A stretch of DNA of 64,000 bases from Streptomyces sp. NBC_01803 (GTDB lineage Bacteria; Actinomycetota; Actinomycetes; Streptomycetales; Streptomycetaceae). Positions within the stretch are counted from its first letter, which is position 1. Each line of letters begins with the position of its first letter. Both the position numbers and the translations under genes were made by a program. The stretch spans positions 868,001 through 932,000 of the forward strand of contig NZ_CP109073.1 of assembly GCF_035917415.1 (NCBI RefSeq), given 5' to 3'. The notes beneath the pieces were generated by a model. The model saw nothing but the letters and a program-made list of their open reading frames with translations, made no database searches and had not been told where the DNA came from. Below, in pieces: positions 23,393-31,599 of the stretch.

Positions 23393-24949
23393 TCACTTAC
23401 CCGAAGAAGTTCGGATTCCGTATCCGTGTAGCGCGTCATCGAGATTCCGCACGGCGCGTGTCTGCTGCCATGAAGAAAGGGCAGCACGCAAGTCACGTAC
23501 CCGCCCAATAATCCGAGGCGACCGGTTGACGGTCGTGATCCGTGCCACCGAACTGGCGATCTCGCTTGCACGGTCGATATCCCCTAGCTGGATATGCGCC
23601 GACGACTGGTCAACCAAGACGTGCGCGTATTCGGCAAGGTTGGTCTTGTCTACGAGCGGCATAGCCGTCTCAATGGCATACAGCGCGTCCTCAGGAGTAC
23701 CGAGACGCAAACCGCACTCGGCGCGAATACTCCAATAAAACGACTCGTCGTAGAAGTACCACCACGAAGAGAGTGGTTGGTCAGCAGCCCGCATTTCCGC
23801 ATAGGCATTGCGCTCGTCGTCCAAGGCGCGACGTGTCTTGGCGTCGTCGCCATCTGCAGCGTAGGCGCGTGCGGCGACGTCTACGGCATAAGCCCGCACC
23901 GCCCAACTGCCGGTCCCTTCCGCCCATGAGCGCGCGGCGACGGCATGGTCAATACCGACGCGGGGTTTCCCCTGCCAGGTTGCCATCTGGCTCATGGTGC
24001 ACAGCACATACGAGACGAGTTCGACGTTTTCGGCGTCATGGGCGGCTGTCCTGGCGTCGTCGTAGTAATACTGTGCCGCCCTGTAGTCACCAAGGTCGAA
24101 CAGTTGCCATCCGATGGTCTGGCTGAGTTCAGCATAAACTGACAACAGACGCGGTTTGAGGGTGCCTGGCGCCTCGGCCAAAAACCCGGCGATGAACTTG
24201 CGTTGCGCCAAGGCGGACTGCAAGGCGACATGAGCGCCAAGCACATCCCCTTGCTTCCGGTACGGCAACAATGCCTGTTCGGCATCGGTGACCATTGCAT
24301 CATCGATGCGGCTCGGGTTCTGGACTGCTGCCGCAATACGTTCGCGACTGTCCGCTTCGGCCATGTCGAACACCGGTGACGCAGCGGCCACGGTGAGCGC
24401 AGCGCTTACTTTCTGGAGCAGGTCACGACGGTTCATATCCAAATACCCCTGCCTTATCCACGTAAGGACTATCTGGGCAAGCTCATCGAAACTTATGGTC
24501 TCAACCTGGCGTGCCAAGTCCCTGGTTGCCGCAGCAGAGAGCGCAAGTGGTGATTCCCTGCCGGAATTCAGCGCTGTAGAGGCGGCGATTGATTTTGGTG
24601 GGAGGGAGCTGTTCGCGCCGCTCGTTACCGCTTGTGCTCCACAAGCTGAGGGCGGGTCTTCACTGTCTACGAGATCTTTCGTAGTGCACCCGTAGAGCTG
24701 GGCCAATCGCCCTAGAGTGGTCAGGCTCGGTTCGTGGCCCGACTGCGGCCATGTCTCCCAATATGACAGCTTTTTTGCAGTCAATGGCCGCTCCCCATTG
24801 GCTCCGGGGAAACGCTCATTCCAGAGTTCGGCCACGGCCTGCTGACTCCAGCCCCGGGCCAGGCGCATGGCCACCCGGGCGTTGAAGGCCACCGGGGCGC
24901 GCAGCGCGGCAGGAAGAGGTACGTAGAAATCTTGGCCCGAATACGCCAA
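23393..24949 (-). CDS. XRE-family regulator with C-terminal TPR-like domain
   Basis: A reading frame of about 518 residues. The N-terminal helix-turn-helix spans about 25-95 (NARVAMRLARGWSQQAVAELWNERF ... KLSYWETWPQSGHEPSLTTLGRLAQLYGCTTKDLV). The remainder is helical repeats resembling the TPR half of actinobacterial signalling regulators (LFDLGDYRAAQYYYDDARTAAHDAENVELVSYVL). Base composition is visibly lower in GC (roughly 55-60% by eye) than the flanks, a sign of foreign origin. The start is uncertain: TTG at 24949 lacks an RBS and overlaps a tRNA-like sequence on the other strand; a GTG at 24892 is an alternative. No cognate partner gene is adjacent. Confidence 0.78.
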   Translation of the reverse strand: MAYSGQDFYVPLPAALRAPVAFNARVAMRLARGWSQQAVAELWNERFPGANGERPLTAKKLSYWETWPQSGHEPSLTTLGRLAQLYGCTTKDLVDSEDPPSACGAQAVTSGANSSLPPKSIAASTALNSGRESPLALSAAATRDLARQVETISFDELAQIVLTWIRQGYLDMNRRDLLQKVSAALTVAAASPVFDMAEADSRERIAAAVQNPSRIDDAMVTDAEQALLPYRKQGDVLGAHVALQSALAQRKFIAGFLAEAPGTLKPRLLSVYAELSQTIGWQLFDLGDYRAAQYYYDDARTAAHDAENVELVSYVLCTMSQMATWQGKPRVGIDHAVAARSWAEGTGSWAVRAYAVDVAARAYAADGDDAKTRRALDDERNAYAEMRAADQPLSSWWYFYDESFYWSIRAECGLRLGTPEDALYAIETAMPLVDKTNLAEYAHVLVDQSSAHIQLGDIDRASEIASSVARITTVNRSPRIIGRVRDLRAALSSWQQTRAVRNLDDALHGYGIRTSSGK

Positions 24950-25007
24950 CTGGAGAGCGGACGCGCTTAAATCGCGCGGGCTGCCGGTTCGAATCCGGAT
25001 TCGGGCA
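24935..25007 (+). tRNA. tRNA-like gene or pseudo-tRNA, candidate anticodon UAA
   Basis: A 73-base cloverleaf can be drawn. The acceptor arms GCCCGAA/TTCGGGC pair 7/7; T8, A14, G18G19 and the T-loop TTCGAAT are in place; the T-stem pairs 4/5; the variable loop is five bases; the discriminator is A with no encoded CCA directly after it. The anticodon loop CTTAAAT on a four-pair stem gives anticodon UAA with U33 and A37. A one-base shifted register gives five pairs but a pyrimidine at 37. The D-arm is weak (three pairs). Genuine leucine UAA tRNAs have a long variable arm, which is absent here. It may therefore be a degenerate tRNA or an unusual class I tRNA. It abuts a foreign-looking regulator, so it could also be an integration site. 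Confidence 0.5.
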
Positions 25008-25105
25008 CGCCACCCCCCAATACCATCAACCGAAGTGGCACAAGAGCAATGGCCGAAGAAAAGCGTCCGGCCCCCAAGTCCGGACCGACCACAACGAGGT
25101 AACGC

Positions 25106-25267
25106 ATGCCGAGGAAACTCGCAACCGGAAGCAAGAAGAAGAAGCGAAACTCCGGTGGAACTCAGACCGTGGAACAGCAGTTCGTCCAGCGTGTGACGGC
25201 CGACCCCGAGGGGAACCGCGCTGAGCGCCGCAAGGCGGAAAAGGAGGCAAGGAAGAAGAAGGACTAG
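25106..25267 (+). CDS. Small lysine/arginine-rich protein
   Basis: A 53-residue frame begins at an ATG seven bases after GAGG and encodes a highly basic peptide (MPRKLATGSKKKKRNSGGTQ ... ERRKAEKEARKKKD). Codon use is less G/C-biased than in neighbouring core genes, consistent with the island around it. A 17-codon frame at 25049-25102 ends three bases earlier. The composition suggests nucleic-acid binding, but no family is recognised. Confidence 0.5.
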   Translation: MPRKLATGSKKKKRNSGGTQTVEQQFVQRVTADPEGNRAERRKAEKEARKKKD

Positions 25268-25389
25268 CGCGAACTTCCCGCTCCTGATGCCTCAACTCCG
25301 TGTCAGGGGCGGGAACCCCGGCGGGAGTGTTCGCCGCACTCCCCGGGGCCGTGGCCCCAGCAGACACCGTTGACACAGGAGCTGAGACA

Positions 25390-25680
25390 GTGACCGACCT
25401 TATCGCGAGACTCGCCGCATGGCTGGTCTGCCTGATAGACCGCCCCAGCGGCAAGCACCGCGAACAGCGCGGCGGACGACAGCAACGAGCCGTTCACCAG
25501 ACCGCCGACCCCGTAGCCCCCCCGAGCGCCCCCAAGCCACCGTCAACGTTCGGGCCGGACGCGCTCCCGCTCCTCCCCAAGCACCTCTACGAGCCCCCGG
25601 ACCCGGCGAACGAGCGCGGCGCCTTCCCTCTCTCGACGTCACCGTCCACTTCAGCGGCGGCGGCACCGTGCGCGGCGTGA
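25390..25680 (+). CDS. Hypothetical protein with short hydrophobic N-terminus
   Basis: GTG start with AGGAG eight bases upstream. The 96-residue product has a hydrophobic opening (MTDLIARLAAWLVCLID) and a basic, Pro-rich body. Its 3' part overlaps, in another frame, the start of the protease remnant that follows, so the last 15-20 residues are probably not original. Small proteins with this opening and Pro-rich body are common in Streptomyces, but function is unknown. Confidence 0.45.
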   Translation: MTDLIARLAAWLVCLIDRPSGKHREQRGGRQQRAVHQTADPVAPPSAPKPPSTFGPDALPLLPKHLYEPPDPANERGAFPLSTSPSTSAAAAPCAA

Positions 25681-25844
25681 CCCAGACCGCCGTCCGCGCC
25701 GAGCCCGGCGATTCGGGCGGCCCGCTCCACGACGGCACACGCGCGCGGGGCAGCACCTCCGGCGGCGACTGCCGGACCGGCGGGACGACGTTCTACCAGC
25801 CCGCGCCCGAGGCCCTGGGCACGTACGGCGTGAGCCTGTGCTGA
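25632..25844 (+). pseudogene. 3' remnant of a streptogrisin-type S1 protease
   Basis: The frame ending at TGA 25844 reads DVTVHFSGGGTVRG, then [10 protein letters not shown] (catalytic Ser motif), SGGDCRTGGTTFYQP and ends EALGTYGVSL-C. These are the last 70 residues of a streptogrisin-like chymotrypsin-fold protease. The His and Asp of the triad, the signal peptide and the propeptide are absent. The Cys normally just before AEPGDSGG is Arg here, losing a disulfide. No intact upstream portion exists, so it is a truncated gene. A full-length relative lies at 35066-35998 in the same orientation. Confidence 0.78.
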
Positions 25845-25909
25845 GCCCGGGCGGGGGGCACGTAGGGTGGGTCCGTTCCGGAACGTGACGTCGGCGGGGG
25901 CAGGGTGGC

Positions 25910-26422
25910 ATGAGCGCGGCGCGGGTGGTGCACACCGTGATCGACTCGCCGGTCGGCGGCCTGACGGTCGTCGCCGGCGAGGGCGGCGCGCTGACCGGGC
26001 TGTACTTCGAGGGGCATCTGCGCGGTCCCGCGCCCGAGGCCACCGGGGTCCGGGCGGACGCGGAATTCGCGGATGTCCGGGCCCAGCTGGCGGAATACTT
26101 CGCGGGCGAACGGACCCGGTTCGACGTGCCGCTCGCGCCGCGCGGCAACGCCTTCCAGCAGGCGGTGTGGCGGCTGCTGCGCGACATCCCCCACGGCGAG
26201 CGCCGCTCGTACGGTGACCTGGCCCGCGAACTGGGCGACCCGGCGCTGGCCCAGGCGGTCGGCGCGGCGAACGGGCGGAACCCGGTATCCATCATCGTCC
26301 CCTGCCACCGCGTGGTGGGCGCGGACGGCGGCCTGACCGGCTACGCGGGCGGACTGGACCGCAAGCGCTTCCTGCTGGACCTGGAGGAGCCCGCCGCGGT
26401 CCAGGCCGGCCGACTCTTCTGA
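25910..26422 (+). CDS. ogt: Methylated-DNA--[protein]-cysteine S-methyltransferase
   Basis: This 170-residue suicide repair protein removes O6-alkylguanine lesions. The active-site motif is IIVPCHRVVG with Cys132. The preceding helix-turn-helix segment (GNAFQQAVWRLLRDIPHGERRSYGDLA) and the Asn hinge (AANGRNP) are all present. Length fits the family. The ATG follows GGGTGGC. It is a single gene. Confidence 0.94.
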   Translation: MSAARVVHTVIDSPVGGLTVVAGEGGALTGLYFEGHLRGPAPEATGVRADAEFADVRAQLAEYFAGERTRFDVPLAPRGNAFQQAVWRLLRDIPHGERRSYGDLARELGDPALAQAVGAANGRNPVSIIVPCHRVVGADGGLTGYAGGLDRKRFLLDLEEPAAVQAGRLF

Positions 26423-26429
26423 CCGGCCG

Positions 26430-26801
26430 TCAGTCGAACCACTCCGGGTCGCCGGACTCGATCAACTCCCTGAGCACCGCCCGGTCGTGGAGCGCCTCCC
26501 GCAGCAACATCCCCAGCCGCCGCAGCGCGTCGGCGTCCTCGCCGTACGCCACGAACATCCCCGCCTCCGGGTCGTAGCCGAACCGCCCCGCCAGCTCGGG
26601 TGCCCGCGCCCGCACCGCGGACCGGGCCACGCCCGCCCAGCCGTAGCCGTTGCCGTACTGCCCGCACCGCTCGAAGACGTCCTCCACCGCCACCATGGCG
26701 GCGTCGCTCAGCAACAGGCAGAACGTGCCGGGCCGGTGGTCGTACTCGAAGAACACCAGCGGGGCGAGGCCGGTGTCGTCGCCCGTGTCACGATCAGTCA
26801 T
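26430..26801 (-). CDS. Immunity protein 51 (Imm51) family protein
   Basis: This 123-residue soluble protein has PLVFFEYDHRPGTFCLLLSD, VEDVFERCGQYGNGYGWAGVARSAV and FGYDPEAGMFVAYGEDADALRRLGMLLREAL, which resemble the Imm51 immunity family of polymorphic toxin systems. Start at the ATG at 26801. No toxin gene, secretion-tag gene or other immunity gene is adjacent; it converges with the MGMT gene with only seven bases between stops. It may be an orphan immunity protein protecting against toxins of relatives. Confidence 0.75.
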   Translation of the reverse strand: MTDRDTGDDTGLAPLVFFEYDHRPGTFCLLLSDAAMVAVEDVFERCGQYGNGYGWAGVARSAVRARAPELAGRFGYDPEAGMFVAYGEDADALRRLGMLLREALHDRAVLRELIESGDPEWFD

Positions 26802-27351
26802 GTGGGCGACCGTACAACCAGGTTCCGACAGTGACCGGGTCCGGCCGAGGCGGTCGCGGCTGTCGCGCCGGGGGCTCCATGGGCAGGCACGCGGCTCTCG
26901 CGCGGCTGCCAGGGCGTTCGGATCAGTCACTCTTCGCGTTCCCGTCACCCACCGTGTCACCACCGTGTCACCACCCGCGCGGCGGCTTTCGGGGTCCGCC
27001 GGAAAACGCCGCCGAATCACCCTTCCGCGCCCCTTGCTCATGTGTTGAGCAGGAGGCGGCGTGAAGTGGTCAGTGGGCGTGCGTCTCGGCAGACCGGAAA
27101 TGTGGTCGCGTGCCCGGGCGCGCAATTGCCGCCGGGAATTGCGCGGCGATCGAGGGCGCTCAAGTTCCGATTCACACACATAAGTTCACGCAAAGGGAGC
27201 ACTTGACTTCGTAGTGCGCCCCCTTCTGCGCCCATCGTGCTCCACGGGTATGCGGCATCGCGCACCCATGAACGGGCGGCGAGGATCAGGATGATGGGGG
27301 CCCTGGTCGATCCAGGTGCGCGCGGCGTGACGATTATAGGAGGCACCGAAC
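26802..27351. other. Intergenic region between the Imm51 gene and ramR
   Basis: No convincing gene in about 550 bases. It contains a direct repeat (CCACCGTGTCA twice, near 26956-26980), an inverted repeat TGCTCA/TGAGCA near 27037-27053, and a 9-bp perfect inverted repeat at 27119-27145. An AT-rich stretch around 27165-27210, including TTGACTT, probably holds the ramR promoter. Confidence 0.5.
27119..27145. promoter_or_regulatory. 9-bp inverted repeat in the ramR upstream region
   Basis: CGCGCAATT and AATTGCGCG are perfectly complementary around a nine-base spacer. It is placed about 210 bases upstream of the ramR start. A palindrome with an AATT core is unusual in this GC-rich DNA and suits a dimeric regulator site. 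The regulator is unknown. Confidence 0.4.
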
Positions 27352-27960
27352 GTGATCCGGTTACTGCTCGTGCACGACGACAATCTGCTGCGCTGCGCAC
27401 TGACTTCACTGCTCGCGGCGGAGGAGGACATGGACGTGGTTCCGGCCTCCTGGGCGGAGCTGCCGCAACAGGCGGTGCTCGGTCCGGCGGATCTGATGCT
27501 GGTGGACCTCGACTGTCCGGGGTTCTCCTACCTCGCCGGCCCGGATGCCCGCCACCGCGAGGACGACATCGCCGCGAACACCGATGTCGTGGTGCTCGCG
27601 CCGACCGGCAGACCCGGCCTGCTGCACCGGGCGTTCGAGGCCAGAGCGCTCGGCTTCGTCAGCAAGGACGCGCCGCCCGAGCGGCTCATCGAGGCGATAC
27701 GCCGGGTCGCCAAGGGAAGCCGCTACGTCGATGACGCCCTCGCCTTCGACTTCCTCAGCGCGGCTGAGATGCCTCTGACCCCACGCGAACTGAACGTGCT
27801 GTCACTCGCCGCCGACGGCGCCCCGGTGCCCGAGATCGCCGAGAAGCTGTGGCTCGCCGAGGGCACCGTCCGCAACTATCTGGCCGCGATCATCCGCAAG
27901 ACCGGCGCCCGCAACCGGGTGGACGCCATCCGCATCTCCCGGACCGCCGGCTGGGTCTGA
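27352..27960 (+). CDS. ramR: RamR/AmfR-type response regulator with a TTA codon
   Basis: This 202-residue NarL/LuxR-family regulator has a receiver domain (acidic pair Asp9-Asp10, phosphorylatable Asp in LVDLD around 52-54, Lys in GFVSKDAP near 103) and a C-terminal LuxR helix-turn-helix (LTPRELNVLSLAADGAPVPEIAEKLWLAEGTVRNYLAAI). Adjacent genes make it the pathway activator of the SapB-like locus. The GTG start follows AGGAGG. Codon 4 is TTA (27361-27363), the rare leucine codon that in Streptomyces requires the bldA tRNA, so translation should be developmentally gated. Its 3' 159 bases overlap, tail to tail, the annotated end of ramB. No histidine kinase is nearby. Confidence 0.9.
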   Translation: MIRLLLVHDDNLLRCALTSLLAAEEDMDVVPASWAELPQQAVLGPADLMLVDLDCPGFSYLAGPDARHREDDIAANTDVVVLAPTGRPGLLHRAFEARALGFVSKDAPPERLIEAIRRVAKGSRYVDDALAFDFLSAAEMPLTPRELNVLSLAADGAPVPEIAEKLWLAEGTVRNYLAAIIRKTGARNRVDAIRISRTAGWV

Positions 27961-29766
27961 TCCCATGTCCGACCAGCTGCCCGCCAGGTCCCGGTAGAGA
28001 GCGGAGCGCGCCAGCACGTCACGGTGGCCGCCGCTGAAGTGGCGGTCGCCGTCCAGGACCAGCACCCGGTCCGCGCGCCGGGCCGAGCTGAGGCGGTGGG
28101 CGATGACGACGAGGGTGCCGCCGGGACGGGCGGCGAAGGCGTGTTCGGCCCGCGCCTCGGCGGCCGGGTCCAGGTGGCAGGTCGCCTCGTCCAGCAGCAC
28201 CACGGGCGCGGGCGCCAGATAGGCCCGTGCGAGGGCCAGCAGCTGGCGTTCCCCGGCGGACAGCCGCCCGGGTGCCACGCGGCCGTCCGGGCCGCCGAGC
28301 CGGGCCACGAGGCCGTCCGCGCCCACGGCGTCGGCGGCGGCCAGCAGCTCCTTCTCCGGCACCGGATCGGGGCGCAGGTAGCCGAGGTTCGCCGCGACGG
28401 TGCCGGAGAACACGTATGCCTCCTGCGGGATCAGCACCCGCAGCCGCGCCAGGTCGGCGGCGCGGCGGCCGGTGACGGGCTCGCCGCACAGGAGGACGTC
28501 CCCGGCACCGGGCGCCAGCAGGCCCGCCGCCAGGGCGGCGAGCGTGGACTTGCCGGTACCGCTCGGCCCGACGACGGCCAGGTGGCCGCCGGCCGGAACG
28601 GTCAGGTCGACGCCGGTCAGCACCGGGTCGGCCCGGCCGCCGTACGCGAAGGTGACGCCCCGCAGCAGCACGGCCGGTTGATCCGCGCCCCGGGCCGACG
28701 ACAGAAGCAGGGGCCGGGACCGGAGCCGGGGCGCGGCGTGCGGGTCGGCCGGGACCGGGGGGTCCTCGCGGAGGCGGCCGACCACGACCGATAGCCGCGC
28801 ACCGGCCCCGCCGATGCCGTTGACCAGACTCGACAGGGCGGGCATCAGCGCCTGGGTGACGAAGGTCAGGGCCCCGACCAGCGCGCCCGCGCCCACCCCC
28901 CGGTCGAGCAGCCAGGGCGCGAGGAACAGCAGCAGCGGCACCGGGAGATGGCCGCCGAGCCCGAGCGCCAGCACCCGGCACACCCCCCACCGGGCCAGCG
29001 AACGCGCCGCCCGCAGCTCGTCCTCCACGCGGGCGCCCGCCTCGGCCGCCGTCCGGTCCTCGGCGCCGCAGGCCACGACGTCGCGCAGCCCGCCGAACGC
29101 CTCCCCCAGCGCGTCCGCGAGCCCCTCGTCGGCGATCAGCACGTCCCGCTGCCGCCGCGCCAGCGGGCGCAGCGACCAGGCGAAGACGGCGAGGCCCGCC
29201 AGCAGCGGCGGCAGCACGACCAGCAGCAGCACCGGGGCCAGCAGCAGCAGTCCGGCCAGCGCCCCGGCGGTGGTGAAGACGAACGTCTGGGCCACCAGCA
29301 CCAGGCCGGCGAAGCTGTCGCGGGCGATCTCCGTCTGGTGGCCCAGACGGGAGACGGCCGAGGCGCCGTCCGCCCGCCCGTCCCGCACGGCCCGGCGCAG
29401 TCCGCGCGCCACCACGCCCCGCACGAGCGTGTCGCGCAGCGGCTCGACCAGGGCCGCGACCGCCCGGTAGACGCGGCCGGCGCTGAGCGCGCCCGCCGCG
29501 ACACCGACTCCGGTGACGCAGAGCCACCACAGTCCGGTGGTCGTGTGTCCGGCGAGGAAGCCCTCGTCAAGGGCGCGAGCGATTCCGTATCCGATGAGGA
29601 AGGTCTGTGCGCATTGGAGCATCGACCACCAGAAGAGCGCTCTCAGCGCACGCGGGCGCGCACGCAGGAACCGCACGCCCTGACGGACCAGGCCCCGTTC
29701 GCCCCCGCCCGCCCCGGCCTCGCCACCCACCACGGCCTCGCCACCCACGGTCCCTGGATCAGTCAT
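27802..29766 (-). CDS. ramB: ABC transporter permease/ATPase, lanthipeptide exporter half
   Basis: This 654-residue fused exporter half has six membrane helices in the first 330 residues and an ATPase domain with Walker A GPSGTGKST, signature LSAGERQL and Walker B VVLLDEATCHLD. It pairs with the preceding gene (start ATG overlaps that gene's stop by eight bases) to export the SapB-like peptide. The functional protein probably ends near LYRDLAGSWS; the frame then continues about 50 residues through the antisense of ramR because no stop occurs. That tail is probably non-native or tolerated. Confidence 0.88.
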   Translation of the reverse strand: MTDPGTVGGEAVVGGEAGAGGGERGLVRQGVRFLRARPRALRALFWWSMLQCAQTFLIGYGIARALDEGFLAGHTTTGLWWLCVTGVGVAAGALSAGRVYRAVAALVEPLRDTLVRGVVARGLRRAVRDGRADGASAVSRLGHQTEIARDSFAGLVLVAQTFVFTTAGALAGLLLLAPVLLLVVLPPLLAGLAVFAWSLRPLARRQRDVLIADEGLADALGEAFGGLRDVVACGAEDRTAAEAGARVEDELRAARSLARWGVCRVLALGLGGHLPVPLLLFLAPWLLDRGVGAGALVGALTFVTQALMPALSSLVNGIGGAGARLSVVVGRLREDPPVPADPHAAPRLRSRPLLLSSARGADQPAVLLRGVTFAYGGRADPVLTGVDLTVPAGGHLAVVGPSGTGKSTLAALAAGLLAPGAGDVLLCGEPVTGRRAADLARLRVLIPQEAYVFSGTVAANLGYLRPDPVPEKELLAAADAVGADGLVARLGGPDGRVAPGRLSAGERQLLALARAYLAPAPVVLLDEATCHLDPAAEARAEHAFAARPGGTLVVIAHRLSSARRADRVLVLDGDRHFSGGHRDVLARSALYRDLAGSWSDMGSDPAGGPGDADGVHPVAGAGLADDRGQIVADGALGEPQLLGDLGHRGAVGGE

Positions 29767-31501
29767 CGCGCGCCTCCCCGGCGTCGTCCCCGGCCTCCCA
29801 CACCGCCCGGTACTCCGCCCACCGCCACAGGTCGCGGTGCGGGCCCAGGGCGCGGATCCGGCCGCCGTCGAGCCAGGCCACGAGGTCGGCGCGGGCGGCC
29901 GAGGCCGCCCGGTGCGCGACGATCAGCCGGGTACGGGCGTGCGCGTCGGCGAGCAGCGCCCGGCCGACGCGCAGCTCGGTCACCGTGTCCAGGCTGGAGG
30001 TGGCGTCGTCCAGGATCAGCAGCCGCCCGGTGTGGGTGAACGCCCGTGCCAGGCCGAGCCGTTGCAGCTCCCCGCCGGACAGCGGCGCGTCGGCGCAGCG
30101 GGTCGCGTAGCCGTCCGGCAACCTCCGGATGAACGTGTCGGCGCTGGCCGAGCGGGCGGCGGCGGCGATCCGGTCGGCGGGCGGCGGGGCCGGGCCGAAG
30201 CCGATGGTGCCGGCCAGGGTGGAGCCGAGCAGCGCGGGCCGTTCGAAGGCGTAGCCGATCTCGGCGCGCAGGGTGGCGCGCGGCAGGGCGGCCAGCGGGA
30301 CGCCGTCGAGCAGGATGTCGCCGTCGTCCGGGTCGGCCAGCCGTCCGGCGAGCGCGGCCAGCAGCGATTTGCCCGCGCCGGAGCGGCCGACGACGGCGAC
30401 CGTGGCGCCGCCGGGAAGCACGAGATCGAGGCCGCGCAGCACGTCGCGCCCGTCGCGCCGGGCCGTCACCCGGCGGAGCTCCAGGCGGCCGGGCCCGCCG
30501 GGCGGCAGCGTCGCGTCGCCGTGCCGGACGGGCGGTTCGGCGAACACCTCGCCGAGCCGCCGGGCGGCGCCCCGGGCCCGGACGAGCCGGTTGAGGTGAC
30601 CGACGAACACGCCGATCCCGGTGGCCATCACCACGTACCGGGCCGCCGCCAGCAGGCCGCCCACGGTCAGGTCGCCGACCGCCAGCAGGAGCCCCGCGAC
30701 CGCGACGACGACGAGCTGGAGCAGCGGGGCGAGCGCGGCGGCCCGGGCGACGGCCCGGGCGCTGACGTGCCACATCCGGTGGCCCTGGGCGCTCAGTTCG
30801 GGCAGCGGGGCGAGCACGCGGTCCCGTTCGCGCGGCTCGGTGCCCGCGGCGGCGATGGTGCGGGCGCCGCCCAGCGCCTCGACCAGCCGGCCGGCGATGT
30901 CGGCCTGGATCTCCTGGTAGCGGGCGACGACGTCGGCGGTCGAGCGGGTGAACGTCCGCAGCAGCACCGCCAGCGGCGGCACTCCGGCGGCGAACGCCAC
31001 GGCCAGCCGCCAGTCCACGAGGGCGAGCGCGACGATGCCGCCGGCCGGGGCGGCGACACCGGAGACGGCGGCGGCCAGGGCGGCGGGCTCGGCGCCCGCG
31101 TGGGCCGCGTTGACGGTGCCGCGGGTGACCAGGTCCCCCGCCGGGAAACGGTCGGCGGCGCGGGGGCCGACGGCCAGGACGTGGCGCAGCAGTCGGCCGC
31201 GCAGCCGGGCCGCCTCGCGGGCGTCGGTGGTGGCGGTCAGCACGGTGGTGGCGGCGTCCAGGACGATCTGGGCGCCGACGAGGGCCGCGCACAGCAGGCT
31301 CCAGCGGCGGCCGGCGGCGGAGCCGGCGTCCGTGCCGTCGAGCAGCAGGTCCAGGGTGTGGCCCAGCGCGGCCGGCAGCAGCAGCGCGGCGGCGGTGTCG
31401 GCCAGCGAGAGCAGGGTCAGGGCGGCGACACGCGCCCCGCCGCGTCGGGCGGTCAGGGGCCGTGCGCGGTCACCAGGCCGCGTCTGACTGGGCCGCTGCA
31501 T
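29759..31501 (-). CDS. ramA: ABC transporter permease/ATPase, lanthipeptide exporter half
   Basis: This 580-residue exporter half has an N-terminal transmembrane domain (AALTLLSLADTAAALLLPAALGHTLDLLLDG ... ALVDWRLAVAFAAGVPPLAVLL) and an ATPase domain with Walker A GRSGAGKSL, signature LSGGELQR and LLILDDATSSLD. It lies between ramS and ramB as in SapB loci. The ATG at 31501 has GGAGG twelve bases upstream, a long but usable spacing. A hairpin lies between ramS and this gene. Confidence 0.88.
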   Translation of the reverse strand: MQRPSQTRPGDRARPLTARRGGARVAALTLLSLADTAAALLLPAALGHTLDLLLDGTDAGSAAGRRWSLLCAALVGAQIVLDAATTVLTATTDAREAARLRGRLLRHVLAVGPRAADRFPAGDLVTRGTVNAAHAGAEPAALAAAVSGVAAPAGGIVALALVDWRLAVAFAAGVPPLAVLLRTFTRSTADVVARYQEIQADIAGRLVEALGGARTIAAAGTEPRERDRVLAPLPELSAQGHRMWHVSARAVARAAALAPLLQLVVVAVAGLLLAVGDLTVGGLLAAARYVVMATGIGVFVGHLNRLVRARGAARRLGEVFAEPPVRHGDATLPPGGPGRLELRRVTARRDGRDVLRGLDLVLPGGATVAVVGRSGAGKSLLAALAGRLADPDDGDILLDGVPLAALPRATLRAEIGYAFERPALLGSTLAGTIGFGPAPPPADRIAAAARSASADTFIRRLPDGYATRCADAPLSGGELQRLGLARAFTHTGRLLILDDATSSLDTVTELRVGRALLADAHARTRLIVAHRAASAARADLVAWLDGGRIRALGPHRDLWRWAEYRAVWEAGDDAGEARDD

Positions 31502-31599
31502 GCGCGTCCGGCCTCCTCGGAGGGTCGCGGGGGTGGTGAGCGCGGGGGTTTGAGCGTGGGGGTGGGCGAGGACGGGGAACGGAACGGCGACGGAACGCG

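Noticed and set aside
24816..25013. A small minus-strand frame reading ACPNPDSNRQP near the tRNA-like sequence
   Set aside because: It is the antisense translation of the tRNA T-arm and acceptor, a familiar artefact.
25049..25102. A 17-codon frame just before the basic 53-residue gene
   Set aside because: It is too short, with no RBS or conserved feature. It could be a leader peptide, but nothing supports it.
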